Shown: positions 53,000-63,809 of the stretch, piece by piece
Position numbering within the stretch: the first letter of the stretch is position 1
Layout of the letters: the number at the start of each line of letters is the position of its first letter
Source: Cepaea nemoralis
Taxonomy: Eukaryota; Mollusca; Gastropoda; Stylommatophora; Helicidae
DNA length: 64,000 bases
NCBI GenBank assembly: GCA_014155875.1
Contig: JACEFZ010021772.1
Location: 283,501-347,500, forward strand
Direction of reading: 5' to 3'
The notes under the pieces: model-generated
Told to the model about the DNA's origin: nothing
The model's input: only the letters and a program-made list of their open reading frames with translations
Databases searched by the model: none
Translations under genes and position numbers: made by a program

Positions 53000-53600
53000 T
53001 ATATATTTTTTTAGAAATAAATTGTAAGAAGACAGAGATTATGGTCGTCTCTAATGAGAAAGAAATACCACAATGTAATATAAGGATAAATGGGAATTTG
53101 TGTAAACAAGTGAAACGGTACAACTGTCTCGGAACAGTCAAAACATCTGAAGGGAGATGCCTTGAGGAGATTAGAACAAGAATCAATATGACAAAGGTAG
53201 CCTTTTGGCAAATGGAAAACACTGACTAATAAAATAATTGCAGTGAGAAAACGAGTATTGTGGTGATACATAAAGCCTGTATTTTTGAATGGATATGAAG
53301 CGTGGACAATGAGCAGTCAAGCTGAAAAACATTTGATGGCTGTGAAAATGTGGTTTCTGAGGAAAATGCAATGAATGCCATGGACACACAGAGAAACCAA
53401 TCCAAGTCCTACAAGAAACTAATGAAAATCGTAAGCTAATTAGAGAAATAAGACGTAGACAGTCAACATTTTTGGGCATGTTATGAGAAGAAATAAATTG
53501 GAGAACTTTGTGACATCTGGCAAAATCACGGGAAGAGAACAAGAGGAAGACAGAGAAGTAAATACCTGATTGGATAAGTTTTACTTGAACCCACCACACG
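53000..53600 (+). mobile_element. RTE-like LINE 3' part, decayed
   Basis: Starts within NCKKTEIMVVSNEKEIPQCN, then RYNCLGTVKTSEGRCLEEIR and, after frame breaks, EAWTMSSQAEKHLM, FGHVMRRNKLENFVTSGKI. It has caagtcctacaagaaac at 53403-53419 uninterrupted, at the site where the related copy near 58600 carries an insertion. Confidence 0.8.
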
Positions 53601-53684
53601 TAACAAAATGGACGCTGCGGCCAAAGCCGTCGTATGCACACAACGAACAAACACACACATATACATCTACATGAACAAGACTAC

Positions 53685-53708
53685 TTGAAAGTGTGTGTGT
53701 GTGTGTGC

Positions 53709-53779
<71 letters not shown>
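53685..53779. repeat. (TG)n(TA)n microsatellite
   Basis: gtgtgtgtgtgtgtgcgtg followed by more than 30 TA units. Confidence 0.97.
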
Positions 53780-53781
<2 letters not shown>

Positions 53782-54084
53782 CAGTTACTCAACTGTTTCC
53801 TTGTAGTGGGTTTGACACATGTGCAATCAAATCCACATGTATGATTATAACAAAGCGGCCAGGCCGGAAATGCGCTTATGGCAGTGAAGCGGGGGTCAAG
53901 CGGCTAAAAGTCAATAAAGCCACGAGCCCACGGATTGCCATAACAACACGAGAGATGAACGCCGGGTGGTGGGTTGGGTGGTGGGTTGGGTGGGAAGAAG
54001 AGACGTCTAGGTGAGCAGTAATAGAGGGAGCTGCAGGATATAGCAAAAATGGCAGGACTGTTGGCGTGAGTAGATTGAGGGTCT
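53780..54084. other. Intergenic, nothing recognised
   Basis: Unique sequence with a small duplication (gtggtgggttgggtggtggg). No gene or mobile element is evident. Confidence 0.5.
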
Positions 54085-54350
54085 ATGCTTAAATTGAGGA
54101 TAAAAGGCAGCAACAGAAGAAAACAAATTCGTGAATACCTTGAAAAGACAGATATAGTAATAGAGGGAGGCGTACAAGGGAGACGGAGAGGAGGAAGACC
54201 ACAACATAGACAGATTCAAGGTGTGAAAGATCATTTAGACATGACAGCAGCTGAGGTGGGACATCTGGCTTGTGACAGAAAGGGATTTCGAACGATTGTT
54301 GAAGGGCAAATGTTGTACATGACGCGCCACTGGATCATGATGATCAAGTT
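54085..54350 (+). mobile_element. RTE-like LINE 3' fragment
   Basis: A 118-codon frame reads REYLEKTDIVIEGGVQGRRR, GGRPQHRQIQGVKDHLDMTA, AEVGHLACDRKGFRTIVEGQ, parallel to the conserved end of the 58606-59978 copy ([15 protein letters not shown]). Ends in ggatcatgatgat. Confidence 0.75.
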
Positions 54351-54384
54351 AACGAATCGGGGATTTTGTGTAATTCAACTAACT

Positions 54385-54557
54385 CTAATGTTTGTCAAAC
54401 TTGGACATTACCAAAAATGCATATATAAAATCAACACATGAGAGATTAGATGCTTGAGAAGAGCTGCCAACATAAGAAGCCAAGGCATTTAAGAGATGTT
54501 ATCAAACAGACAGTGGAATCAACACCGAGTGCCACATAGATTGAAAGCAGAAGATTA
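54385..54557 (+). mobile_element. RTE-like LINE fragment, left half of an interrupted copy
   Basis: It matches 47786-47925. It ends in aaatggttcggc, the W-F-G position of the conserved WFGH motif, where the GAA-tailed element has inserted. The right half continues at 56235. Confidence 0.65.
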
Positions 54558-54568
54558 AATGGTTCGGC

Positions 54569-56223
54569 TCCCCCCGATGTGTCTCCACCTTGTCATGGTG
54601 GGGGAGCTTGCGTGTCCCTCTGACCCCATGTGCTTGCCGATGGATGAAAACTACATATCGGACAGCTTATGGGATAGGGGCCAGACTAAGAGAGACACAA
54701 CTTGCTGCTCTGCGGGTTAGACTGAGGTGAGGATAACAGTCAGAAGTTTAAATCAGCTGCACGAAGGCAGAAGTTCTTGGTCCGGACACATACTATAAGG
54801 CTCTCTGTCGAGGGTTGTGGCTGAACGCCTCTAAGCCACAAACCCTCGGATGTGAGAGCCGGACCGATACCCACCTACCGAAAAATAGAGGTGAGATATT
54901 TAGCACGCTACATGCCCAGTTCTGATACTTGTTCGAAGGTTCTCAGCTGGGGGATATGAGGGATCCCGGATGAGAGGGCTTGGCCGTTTCTCGTTCACTG
55001 TTGCACGGAGGTAAGGTGCTGAGCCGGCAGTACATGTAGCCTACCTCGTGAGCGAGTACTAAAAGGCAGAAAAGTATCCCAGTCGAATGAAATGGTTACG
55101 AAAACTGTCTGTATCTAACTCATAGAGAGTGTAGACAAAAGTGGAAAAACGTCTCAATGATGCGAAATGGAACGCACGACTAGCGAATCCATTGCGTGGT
55201 CGGAAGTCAAACGCAAAAGCTTACCGAGTGGATGTCGCCCGCAGACTGACCGTTCCTAGTGCGTGCTTGAGCGACCAGTGGCAAGCGAGATGCCCAACAC
55301 ATGGAAGTGAGGAACTAAAGCAGCCATGAGCAGGGCGTGGCAACTCCTCGGGTGAGCCCAGTCTCAGAGCAATATGTGCCGGCTCTGCAATTATGGAAGC
55401 CTCCTTGGATATTGAGGGAATGCCCATGATCTGCCCCCGCCTTCCCTTGATGGTTAACCGTGTTGTCGTTGACCGTTCTACTTTGACCAGCTGAGATGTG
55501 GGCGACACCACAGCACAAACAGTCTAACGTCTCTCGAAACCCCGGGAAGGCTAACCCGTAAAAATGCCTGCTGAAGTCGGATGTGCTGGTCCACGGATGC
55601 AAATAAATCAGGCACAACGCAAAAAACGTCCGAGTGAAATTCCTTTCATGCTAGGAACAGCTCTGACTACCTAGTTTCCGAATGCCGCTCTTGTTCGGAA
55701 CAGCTCTGACTAGGTAGTTTTCCGAATGTCTGTCGTGCCTGGAACAGCTCTGACGGGCATAAAGACAAGCACATGTCCGAACCGAAAACTCGCTGAGTGG
55801 ATACCGTCTGCAGACCGGTCTGGTTTGTGCGGGAACGGCCCGTGGTGAATGAAATGCCCAATATATTGAAGTGAGGATTTAAAGCAGCCATGAGCATGAC
55901 GTGACGATTCCCTCGGTGAGCCCAGCACCAGGGCGCTATGTGTCGGCTCTGCAACTATGGAAGCCACCCAGGATGGCGGAAAATGCTACGGACTGTCCCT
56001 GCATTCCCTTGAGGGATGACCGAAGTCTTCGACTGTTCCAACTTGACCAGCTGGGATGTGGACGGTACCACAAAAGTGAGAGTCTCCCAGGAATGCTAAC
56101 CTGGTCAAAACAACATGCTAAAAGTCGGATGTGTTGGCCTGAGGGTTTCGACCCAAGGGTGCCTAACTAGACACACCGCAATCACATCTGAAAAAATACT
56201 CCGGATGAAAGCAAAGAAGAAGA
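54569..56223 (+). mobile_element. GAA-tailed non-autonomous retroelement, complete copy 2
   Basis: It begins with cccccgatgtgtctccacct and ends aagcaaagaagaagaa, flanked by the 11-bp duplication aatggttcggc (54558-54568, 56224-56234). It aligns with the reverse copy 6248-7913. Its first 60 bp resemble the leader of the RNase H LINE at 24548 (ccaccttg...gg(g/a)gcttgcg), so it may derive from a LINE. No long frame; the frame at 55141-55329 ([20 protein letters not shown]) is present in both copies. Confidence 0.87.
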
Positions 56224-56234
56224 AATGGTTCGGC

Positions 56235-56475
56235 CATCTCATTGACATTATGCAACACCATCAACTACCAGCATTGATTTACATCAAAGAAGATCTGGTA
56301 CGAGGGCAAGTGGTCCCCCGACAAGAAAATGGATTGATAACATCAAAGATATTGTACAGTCACATATAATAACACTATCTAGTGCCACCCATCGGGCGCT
56401 GGCACGTCATTTATTCTTACTCACGGCGGCAACAAGTAGAAGAGGACGCGCTGATGCTCATGATGATGATTAATG
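56235..56475 (+). mobile_element. RTE-like LINE fragment, right half of an interrupted copy
   Basis: Continues the WFGH motif as catctcattgacattatgca; ends with a tgatgatgatt tail near 56460-56472, the usual RTE-type terminus seen here. Confidence 0.65.
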
Positions 56476-56854
56476 CAAGACAAAACATGGATGGGATGCA
56501 AAATCTGACGATGTATTTACAATATATTCATTCTGGGAGTGGCAATGGAGAACACGGCAAAGCTTATGATGTCATCAATTGTTGTGCATATACATTCAAG
56601 TCGGCCCTGCGTAAGCGAGACATGTAATGAAAGCAAAGAACAGTGACACTGTAACCAACCATGCGTGACTGAAGAGGCGACAAAGGAGGGTTGGTGTTAG
56701 ACTGGCTGCAACATCCCGTAGTCAACTGTAGCTATGCTATACATTCAATCAACAAATCTACAAACGACTTGGTGAGAGTTGCTTCAGCGCCTGTGTCCAC
56801 CCAGATTTGACATGCAGAAGAAGAATATATCTACACGTGTTTCTTGTGGGAAAC

Positions 56855-57260
56855 ATGGAACGGAAGAAATAAGGCAATGTGGGAAAGATGCAAAGGGAAA
56901 AATCAGACAATGCGGGAAAGATGCAAAGGGAGAAATCAGACAATGCTGTTAAGATGCAAAGGAGAAGTCAGACTATGCGGGAAAGATGCCTCGGCAGAAA
57001 TCAGACAATGCCGGAAAGATGCAAAGGAAGAAATCAAATAATGGGAGAATGATGAAAAGGGAGAAATCAGACTATACGGGAAAGACGCAAAGGGAGAAAG
57101 TAGACAATGCGGGAAAGATGCAAAGGAAGAAATCAGACAATGCGGGAAAGATGCAAAGGGAGAAATCAGACAATGCGGGAAAGATGCAAAGGGAGAAATC
57201 AGACAATGCGGGAAAGATGCAAAGGGAGAAATCAGACAATGCGGGAAAGATAATAACGGC
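56855..57260 (+). repeat. 33-bp minisatellite, about 12 copies
   Basis: Unit gggaaagatgcaaagggaga plus aatcagacaatgc. 33 is divisible by three, so one frame is a lysine-rich 11-residue repeat (GKMQREKSDNA) for about 100 residues. There is no start context, splice signal or flanking domain to make it a gene. Confidence 0.93.
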
Positions 57261-57720
57261 AACGAAGAAATTAGACAATGCACAGAAAACAAACATTTAA
57301 AAATACATTTACATAAATGGTCCGTTGATAGGCTTCACTGGTGAGAGATTAAAATACCGCTCACGGTTCCAGCAAGCCTGGTGGACTCAAGCACAGCATG
57401 TCCATTGATCAGTCACGTGATTGGTTTCAGAACGAGATCCCACGTCCAGTATCCATGACAACAATAAATACACAGCACGCGATCCTGGGTTGCTAGGATG
57501 TCGACTTTTTATCCCCACTTCACGGACCATTCAATTATTTCCTGTTTGAAAATATTCCAACAGACCTCAGCCTACCTCTGGCCGGCCGCGCCGACTCCAG
57601 CTTTCACTGACAGTTACGACTCTGGTGAGTTTACTTGTCATATTGGTTAAGAAATTAATATATTTTTTAAAGGTTAGTAGTTAGTACACTAGTTAGTAGT
57701 ACACTGCCGTCTTTCACGTC
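57261..57720. other. Intergenic, nothing recognised
   Basis: Unique sequence with no supported feature. Confidence 0.5.
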
Positions 57721-57724
57721 CTGA

Positions 57725-57935
57725 GGCGTAGGGCATATGGTGCCAACATCCTGTTTCTATAGACCAGTCGGCACTAGATGGGTGATGTGGTGGATACGAC
57801 ATCGTCCGCCTTTACTTGCCAGAACATTTCATAGTACCCAGTTTTGGCTGGGAAGTCAGATCAACTTAATACCAATCTGCCAAATCTGGGATTTGAACAC
57901 AGTGCACCTGATAAGGCGATTTCACCATAGACCCA
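57725..57935 (-). mobile_element. SINE family D copy, reverse, without array
   Basis: On the minus strand: ggtgcactgtgttcaaatcc (box B region), cagatttggcagattggtat, cccagccaaaactgggtact, ccacatcacccatctagtgc, cgactggtctatagaaacag. Order and sequence follow the copy at 39555. Confidence 0.7.
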
Positions 57936-58049
57936 GGAAATAGTTCTTCTTATCAGAAATTCCTCTTATATAGTTCAAGCATATAGTAATGCATTTACAA
58001 GGTACAATACAATATTGTTCTTCACAACAGAAATTCGTCACATCTGAGA

Positions 58050-58605
58050 TCGCCATAAGCGAAGAATCATATAACATACACAGTGTAATATACAAGTAAA
58101 TGGGAATATTCTTCAACAAGTTAAAGTTAATCGGTACAATTATCTCGGAACAGTCATAACATCTGTCATGAGATGCCTTTAAGAGATTAGAACAAGAATC
58201 ATCATGGCAAAGGTAGCCTTTTGCCAGATGGAATACATACTGACACAGTACCGTACGGTAGATTGTCTCAGTAAGATGCAAGTCTTCGAAATGCCAATCC
58301 TTACATGTTATTTTCTTCTTTAAAAATGCCGCCCCCTTATGAAGCCCCCTTACGGTGCCGCCTGATACGGCCGCGTCTCTGTATCTTAGCACGGCACGGT
58401 CGTGTACTGACAAATAAAATGATATCATCTGCAACGAGAAAAAAAAAAATTGAGGTTGAACATAGAATCTGCACTTTTGTATGGATGTGAAGGGTGGACA
58501 ATAAGCAGACAAGCTGAAAAACATCTAACTGGCTGTGAAAATGTAGTTTCCGAGGAAAATGCAAAGAATACCACGGACAGACAGAAAAAACAATGAGCAA
58601 GTCCT
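58050..58605 (+). mobile_element. Older RTE-like LINE copy, left part
   Basis: Close relative of 53000-53600: cacagtgtaatatacaagta, ggtacaattatctcggaaca, gagattagaacaagaatcat. It is interrupted at caagtcct by the nested LINE and resumes at 59979. Confidence 0.75.
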
Positions 58606-59978
58606 CATTCATTCATTCAGTAGCATGTCCTTTGCAGAACCTCGCTCCCATAACAACCTTCCGGAAAACTTCCCGATCACAAGCAAGATGTCCCGCGTCT
58701 GATACACCCATCTGGAAATCATCCGCCACATCCTGCACCCATCTTCTCTTTGGCCTTCCTCTTCCTCTCTTCCCAGGCATATACCCTTCCATTATTGTTC
58801 TCTCCAAACTGTCGTGACGTTTCAAGTGACCAAAATACTTCAATTTTCTTTGTTTTATCGTCTTTAATAGCCATCCCTCCTCAATATTCAACTCTTGAAG
58901 TATGGATGCATTTGTTCTTTTCTTTACCCAAGATATTCTTAGAACTCGTCTATAACATTTATATTCAAAGGCATGTATGCGCTGTTCAGCTTGTTTAGTA
59001 AGTGTCCATGTCTCACAGGCGTATGTTGCAATGGGAAAGATGCATGCTCTTAAAAATCTAATTTTTGTAGTTCTGTCTGTCCCACACCATAATTTATTCA
59101 TCTGTTTTAGTCTTTGAAGAGCAATGGATAGTCGCCGTTTAATTTCTTTCATTGTGTCACCATTATTCGTAATCAATGACCCAAGATATTCAAAATTTTC
59201 CACCACCTCCAATTTTCTCCCATTAATGTATATTTCTTTCTCCATAGTAGTTTTATCTGTATGCATTATCTTAGTTTTTGCTATGTTAAGATATAAGTTG
59301 TGATTTTCACTATTCAATTGTGTTGAGGCTATTAGGTTTTCTATGCCATTCTGTGTTGTGGATAGTAATACTGTATCATCAGCATATCGAATCTCTGGTA
59401 TGTCATGACCGTCGATATTTAGGGCATCATATGGCTCCCTGTTTATATCATCTCTTACATTTCTCATTATATTTTCGGCATACAGGTTAAACAAATAGGG
59501 TGACAGCACGCAGCCCTGACGGACTCCTTGCTTGATGTCAAACCAATCTGATGTCTCGCCATCTATTCTAACTGCTGCTTGTTGGTCTAGATATAGCATT
59601 TTTATGAGATGTACTACATGTGAAGGAAAGCCCATATTCCTCATGATTTCCCAAAGTTTCTGATGCTGTTCACAGTCAAATGCCTTTGAATAATCCACAA
59701 AACATGAGAATAGGTTTACATTAAATTCTCTGCACTTCTCTATTATTAAACGCATGTTGAATATGTGATCTCTTGTTCCTCTTCCTTGTCTAAATCCAGC
59801 TTGAACTACGTTAATCTCTTCTTCCATTTTCTTACTAAGTCTTCGCATTATGACTTTTAGTAGAATTTTACTTGCATGACTTATCAGGGCAACAGTTCTA
59901 TAGTTGGTGCATAATTTCAGGTTGCCCTTTTTTGGTATTGGAATGAAGATAGTTCTCTTCCAATCTTTTGGCCATATA
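58606..59978 (-). mobile_element. RTE-like LINE, 5'-truncated, nested
   Basis: Minus-strand frame from about 59978 down to 58613 is open: WPKDWKRTIFIPIPKKGN, NYRTVALISHASKILLKVIM, NLFSCFVDYSKAFDCEQHQK, GVRQGCVLSPYLFNLYAENI, IRYADDTVLLSTTQNG (catalytic YADD), [60 protein letters not shown]. The start is inside RT, so it is 5' truncated. A (TGAA)n tail lies at 58606-58619. Target duplication caagtcct (58598-58605, 59979-59986). Confidence 0.92.
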
Positions 59979-60280
59979 CAAGTCCTACAAGAAACAAATG
60001 AAGATCGTAAATTGTTTAGAGAAATTAGACGTACAAAGTCACAACTTTTTGGACACATTATGATAAGAAATAAATTGGAATACTTGGTGACAACTGGCAA
60101 GATTGAGGGGGAAAAGAACAAGTGGAAGACATAGAAGTAAATACCTGGATGGCCTAGCCACGTGGTATGGTCAAGACAAGTGCACGGAGCTGATCCCCGA
60201 CTCTGGTGATCGCGTGCGATGGTGAAGTATAACCGCCTACGCTTATCGGCATGGCACATAATGATGACGATGAATTGGCC
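59979..60280 (+). mobile_element. Older RTE-like LINE copy, right part
   Basis: Resumes with caagtcctacaagaaacaaa, then [19 protein letters not shown] and, out of frame, the conserved cctggatggcctagccacgt and ctctggtgatcgcgtgcgat, ending near gcacataatgatgacgatga. Confidence 0.75.
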
Positions 60281-60440
60281 AGCATCGGCAGCCATAATGT
60301 AAAATGCATTTTCTAACTTCCAATGACAAGGACTTATTGCATAAAATGTTCTTCATTTGATAAAATGCAGTTTTTGCTTGCTGAATAATAATTTCAATGA
60401 CTAATACTTTAGCTCATGTATCTGTTTCGTAACAAAATGG

Positions 60441-60605
60441 TTTTTACAAAGGTGGGGATGTTAACCCCACGCTTCAACCCCCAACCTGGAGGACCAGGGT
60501 GTTTCTCTTTGTCTGTTCTCTACTCTTTGACCTGTCCGGCTTGGGAGGCCCTGCTGGTAGCTACGCTACCGCCGGCATAGCTCTCAGGGTCATTGAGAAC
60601 CTCAA
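60441..60605 (-). mobile_element. LINE 5' leader fragment, reverse
   Basis: On the minus strand gttctcaatgaccctgagag and ctatgccggcggtagc...gccggacaggtc match the leader of the RNase H LINE at 24595-24665. Only the leader is recognisable. Confidence 0.6.
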
Positions 60606-60898
60606 TGTTTAAGTCCCCGCTAATCACTGGTATCGTGAAGGCTAATAGACTGCAATGGCTGGGGCATATAGAAAGAATGGAAGATAATAGGGAAACAAAA
60701 CTCGCTTACACTCAGGAAATAAATGACCGTAGACCCCGAGGTAGACCAAGAAGACGGTGGAGAGATAATACATGTACAGACCTACAAGCACTTGGAATCA
60801 ACGACTGGCAAGAGAAGGTCAACCAGAGAGACGAATGGAGACGGATTGTATCTGCAGCAAAGAACCTCAATGGCTCGGAACACTGAAGAAGAAGAAGA
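60606..60898 (+). mobile_element. LINE 3' end with (GAA)n tail
   Basis: An open frame to TGA at 60884-60886 reads NRLQWLGHIERMEDNRETKL, RRPRGRPRRRWRDNTCTDLQ, ALGINDWQEKVNQRDEWRRI. This is the standard C-terminus of RTE/CR1-type LINEs. The frame is followed directly by gaagaagaagaag. Its tail type matches the GAA-tailed non-autonomous element and it is a candidate partner. Confidence 0.8.
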
Positions 60899-61179
60899 AT
60901 ATTTTAGCTGAAACACTTAAAAAACATAGTCGCAGGCATTGTTCGAATGTTTGGCATCTGTTATCCCCACGGTAATTTCAAATTTAACACGAACTCTTCT
61001 GTTTGCATAAAACCGACTGGAACCGGCCAATAACTAACGCCTCACTAGATTTTAGCAATCGTTTATTGTTTGCATACAGTAAACGAAACGCTTTTCTTTT
61101 GTTCACGTTATGACTTAGTTTATGAAGTGTTGAGAAATCGACGAGGACAGTCTTTCGACTGCACAGGGATTCCTGAAGA
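60899..61179. other. Intergenic, nothing recognised
   Basis: Unique sequence between the LINE end and the next array. Confidence 0.5.
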
Positions 61180-61440
61180 CGGAAACTCACTTGTGCGCCC
61201 ACACGGGTGTCCGGCCACTCTCTTGTCCACCCACACGGGTGTCCGGCTACTCACTTGTCCACCCACACTGGTGTCCGGCTACACTCTTGTCCACCCAATC
61301 AGGTGTCCGGCTCTCTTGTCCACCCACGAGGGCGTCCGGCTACTCTCTTGCTCACCCACACGGGTGTCCGGCTACTCTCTTGCCCACCCACACGGATGTC
61401 CAGCTAATCTCTTGTCCACCCACACGGGTGTCCGGCTACT
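61180..61440. repeat. 32-bp minisatellite, about 8 copies
   Basis: Unit cacccacacgggtgtccggc plus tactctcttgtc. It abuts the family D SINE on its left. Confidence 0.93.
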
Positions 61441-61446
61441 CTACTG

Positions 61447-63270
61447 GTCTAAAGTACGAAGCTAGCACATTTACCTTGTTCGAATTAGCATCCAGGCAGA
61501 ATTTTTTAAAACTGACCTGGGTCCCTAGGTATACCCAGCCTAAATGTGTGCAAGAAATGTCGTGGGGAGTAAATGTGTGCAAGAAATGTCCTGGGGAGTA
61601 AATGTGTGCAAGAAATGTTGTAGGGAGTAAATGTGTGCAAGAAATGTCGTGGGAGTGAATGTGTGCAAGACATGTTGTAGGGAGTAAATGTGTGCAAGAA
61701 ATGTCGTGGGGAGTAAATGTGTGCAAGAAATGTCGTGGGGAGTAAATGTGTGCAAGAAATGTCGTGGGGAGTAAATGTGTGCAAGAAATGTCGTTGGGGA
61801 GTAAATGTGTGCAAGAAATGTCATGGGGAGTAAATGTGTACAAGAAATGTCGTGGGGAGTAAATGTGTGCAAGAAATGTCGTGGGGAGTAAATGTGTGCA
61901 AGAAATGTCATGGGGAGTAAATGTGTGCAAGAAATGTCATGGGGAGTAAATGTGTGCAAGAAATGTTGTGGGGAGTAATTGTGCAAGAAATGTCGTGGGG
62001 AGTAAATGTGTGCAAGAAATGTCGTGGGGAGTAAATGTGTGCAAGAAATGTCGTGTGGAGTAAATGTGTGCAAGAAATGTCATGGGGAGTAAATGTGTGC
62101 AAGAAATGTCGTGGGGAGTAAATGTGTGCAAGAAATGTTGTGGGGAGTAAATGTGTGCAAGAAATGTCGCGGGGAGTAAACGTGTGCAAGAAATGTTGTG
62201 GGGAGTAAATGTGTGCAAGAAATGTCGTGGGGAGTAAATGTGTGCAAGAAATGTTGTGGGGAGTAATTGTGTGCAAGAAATGTCGTGGGGAGTAAATGTG
62301 TGCAAGAAATGTCGTGGGGAGTAAATGTGTGCAAGAAATGTTGTGCGGAGTAAATGTGTTCAAGAAATGTCATGGGGAGTAAATGTGTGCAAGAAATGTC
62401 GTGGGGAGTAAATGTGTGCAAGAAATGTCGTGGGGAGTAAATGTGTGCAAGAAATGTCGTGGGGAGTAAATGTGTGCGAGGAATATCGTGGGGAGTAAAT
62501 GTGTGCGAGAAATGTCGTGTGGAGTAAATGTGTGTGAGAAATGTCATGGAGAGTAAATGTGTACAAGAAATGTCGTGGGGAGTAAATGTGTGCAAGAAAT
62601 GTCGTGGGGAGTAAATGTGTGCAAGAAATGTCGTGGGGAGTAAATGTGTGAAAGAAATGTCGTGGGGAGTAAATGTGTGAAAGAAATGTCGTGGGGAGTA
62701 AATGTGTGCGAGAAATGTCGTGGGGAGTAAATGTGTGCAAGAAATGTCGTGGGGAGTAAATGTGTGCAAGAAATGTCGTGGGGAGTAAATGTGTGCAAGA
62801 AATGTCGTGGGGAGTAAATGTGTGAAAGAAATGTCGTGGGGAGTAAATGTGTGCAAGAAATGTCATGGGGAGTAAATGTGTGCGAGAAATGTCGTGGGGA
62901 GTACATGTGTGCGAGAAATGTCGTGGGGAGTAAATGTGTGCAAGAAATGTCGTGGGGAGTAAATGTGTGCAAGAAATGTCGTGGGGAGTAAATGTGTGCA
63001 AGAAATGTCTTGGGGAGTAAATGTGTGCAAGAAATGTCGTGGGGAGTAAATGTGTGCAAGAAATGTCGTGGGGAGTAAATGTGTGCAAGAAATGTCGTGG
63101 GGAGTAAATGTGTGCAAGAAATGTCGTGGGAAGTTAATGCGACTGCCCTGACGTTTACCACACCACCCATGGAATATCGAATGATTTATACAAGTATGGG
63201 TTTAGCACCATATATTCAATACGCCTCGTGGTGTGAAGAGAGGTCATGTACTTCACAGTTCATATTGCGT
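61447..63270 (+). mobile_element. SINE family D copy carrying a 29-bp array
   Basis: Left part: aagctagcacatttaccttg, ccaggcagaattttttaaaa, ctgacctgggtccctaggta, tacccagcc. Right part after the array: aagttaatgcgactgccctg, accacaccacccatggaata, gggtttagcaccatatattc. The order matches 39555-39830. Confidence 0.72.
61535..63130. repeat. 29-bp minisatellite, about 55 copies
   Basis: Unit aaatgtgtgcaagaaatgtc plus gtggggagt. Few stops and a 29-bp period leave minus-strand frames open in all three registers (HTFTPHDISC repeats). Variants gtgaaag, gtgcgag and gttgtgg cluster locally. Confidence 0.96.
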
Positions 63271-63805
63271 ACTACGTAGCATGTCTGTAAGCAGCTTCCC
63301 GCCGTGTGTCTTTGATGTGATAGGACCGCCTCATCTTGTCAGGTGACAGAATGCACCATGGAATGGGAGGCCAGTATTTTCTTCTGTTAGCGGACGACTA
63401 GCTCAGATGTCGAACCCCCGTACGACCGCGCTTAAGACAGTATATGTGTTGCTGTCTATCAACCACACTTCCGCGCCCGCCTTGCTTAATAAATGGCCAT
63501 TTCTCAGACATTACTGAAAGTTCATACTCCCAAGGTCATTGGGTCAGACGGTGATGGCACAAAACTGTGACCACGTTATAATTGTTTAATCTCCCAACGG
63601 TCAGCTGGCTTTGGCGGTGACGGCCACAGCTGTGATCAGATTAAAAGTCGTTAATCTTCTCAGGGTCAAGAGGTTTCTCCGGACATTCCCTGGGGAGCGC
63701 CATCTGTCAACCGTTTTTCTGTTCATCAAGGCCAGTCAGGCCGGGCCAATTTATTGATTGCTATCGTATCGGCTAACCTGTTAAGCACAAAGAAATAACT
63801 AGATG
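63271..63805. other. Intergenic, nothing recognised
   Basis: Moderately GC-rich unique sequence with a loose internal similarity (caaggtcattgggtcagacg / caacggtcagctggctttgg). No gene signal. Confidence 0.45.
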
Positions 63806-63809
63806 TTTG

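Noticed and set aside
61436..63170. Many minus-strand frames with HTFTPHDISC-like repeats
   Set aside because: By-products of the 29-bp array; all three registers are open, so no frame is selected.
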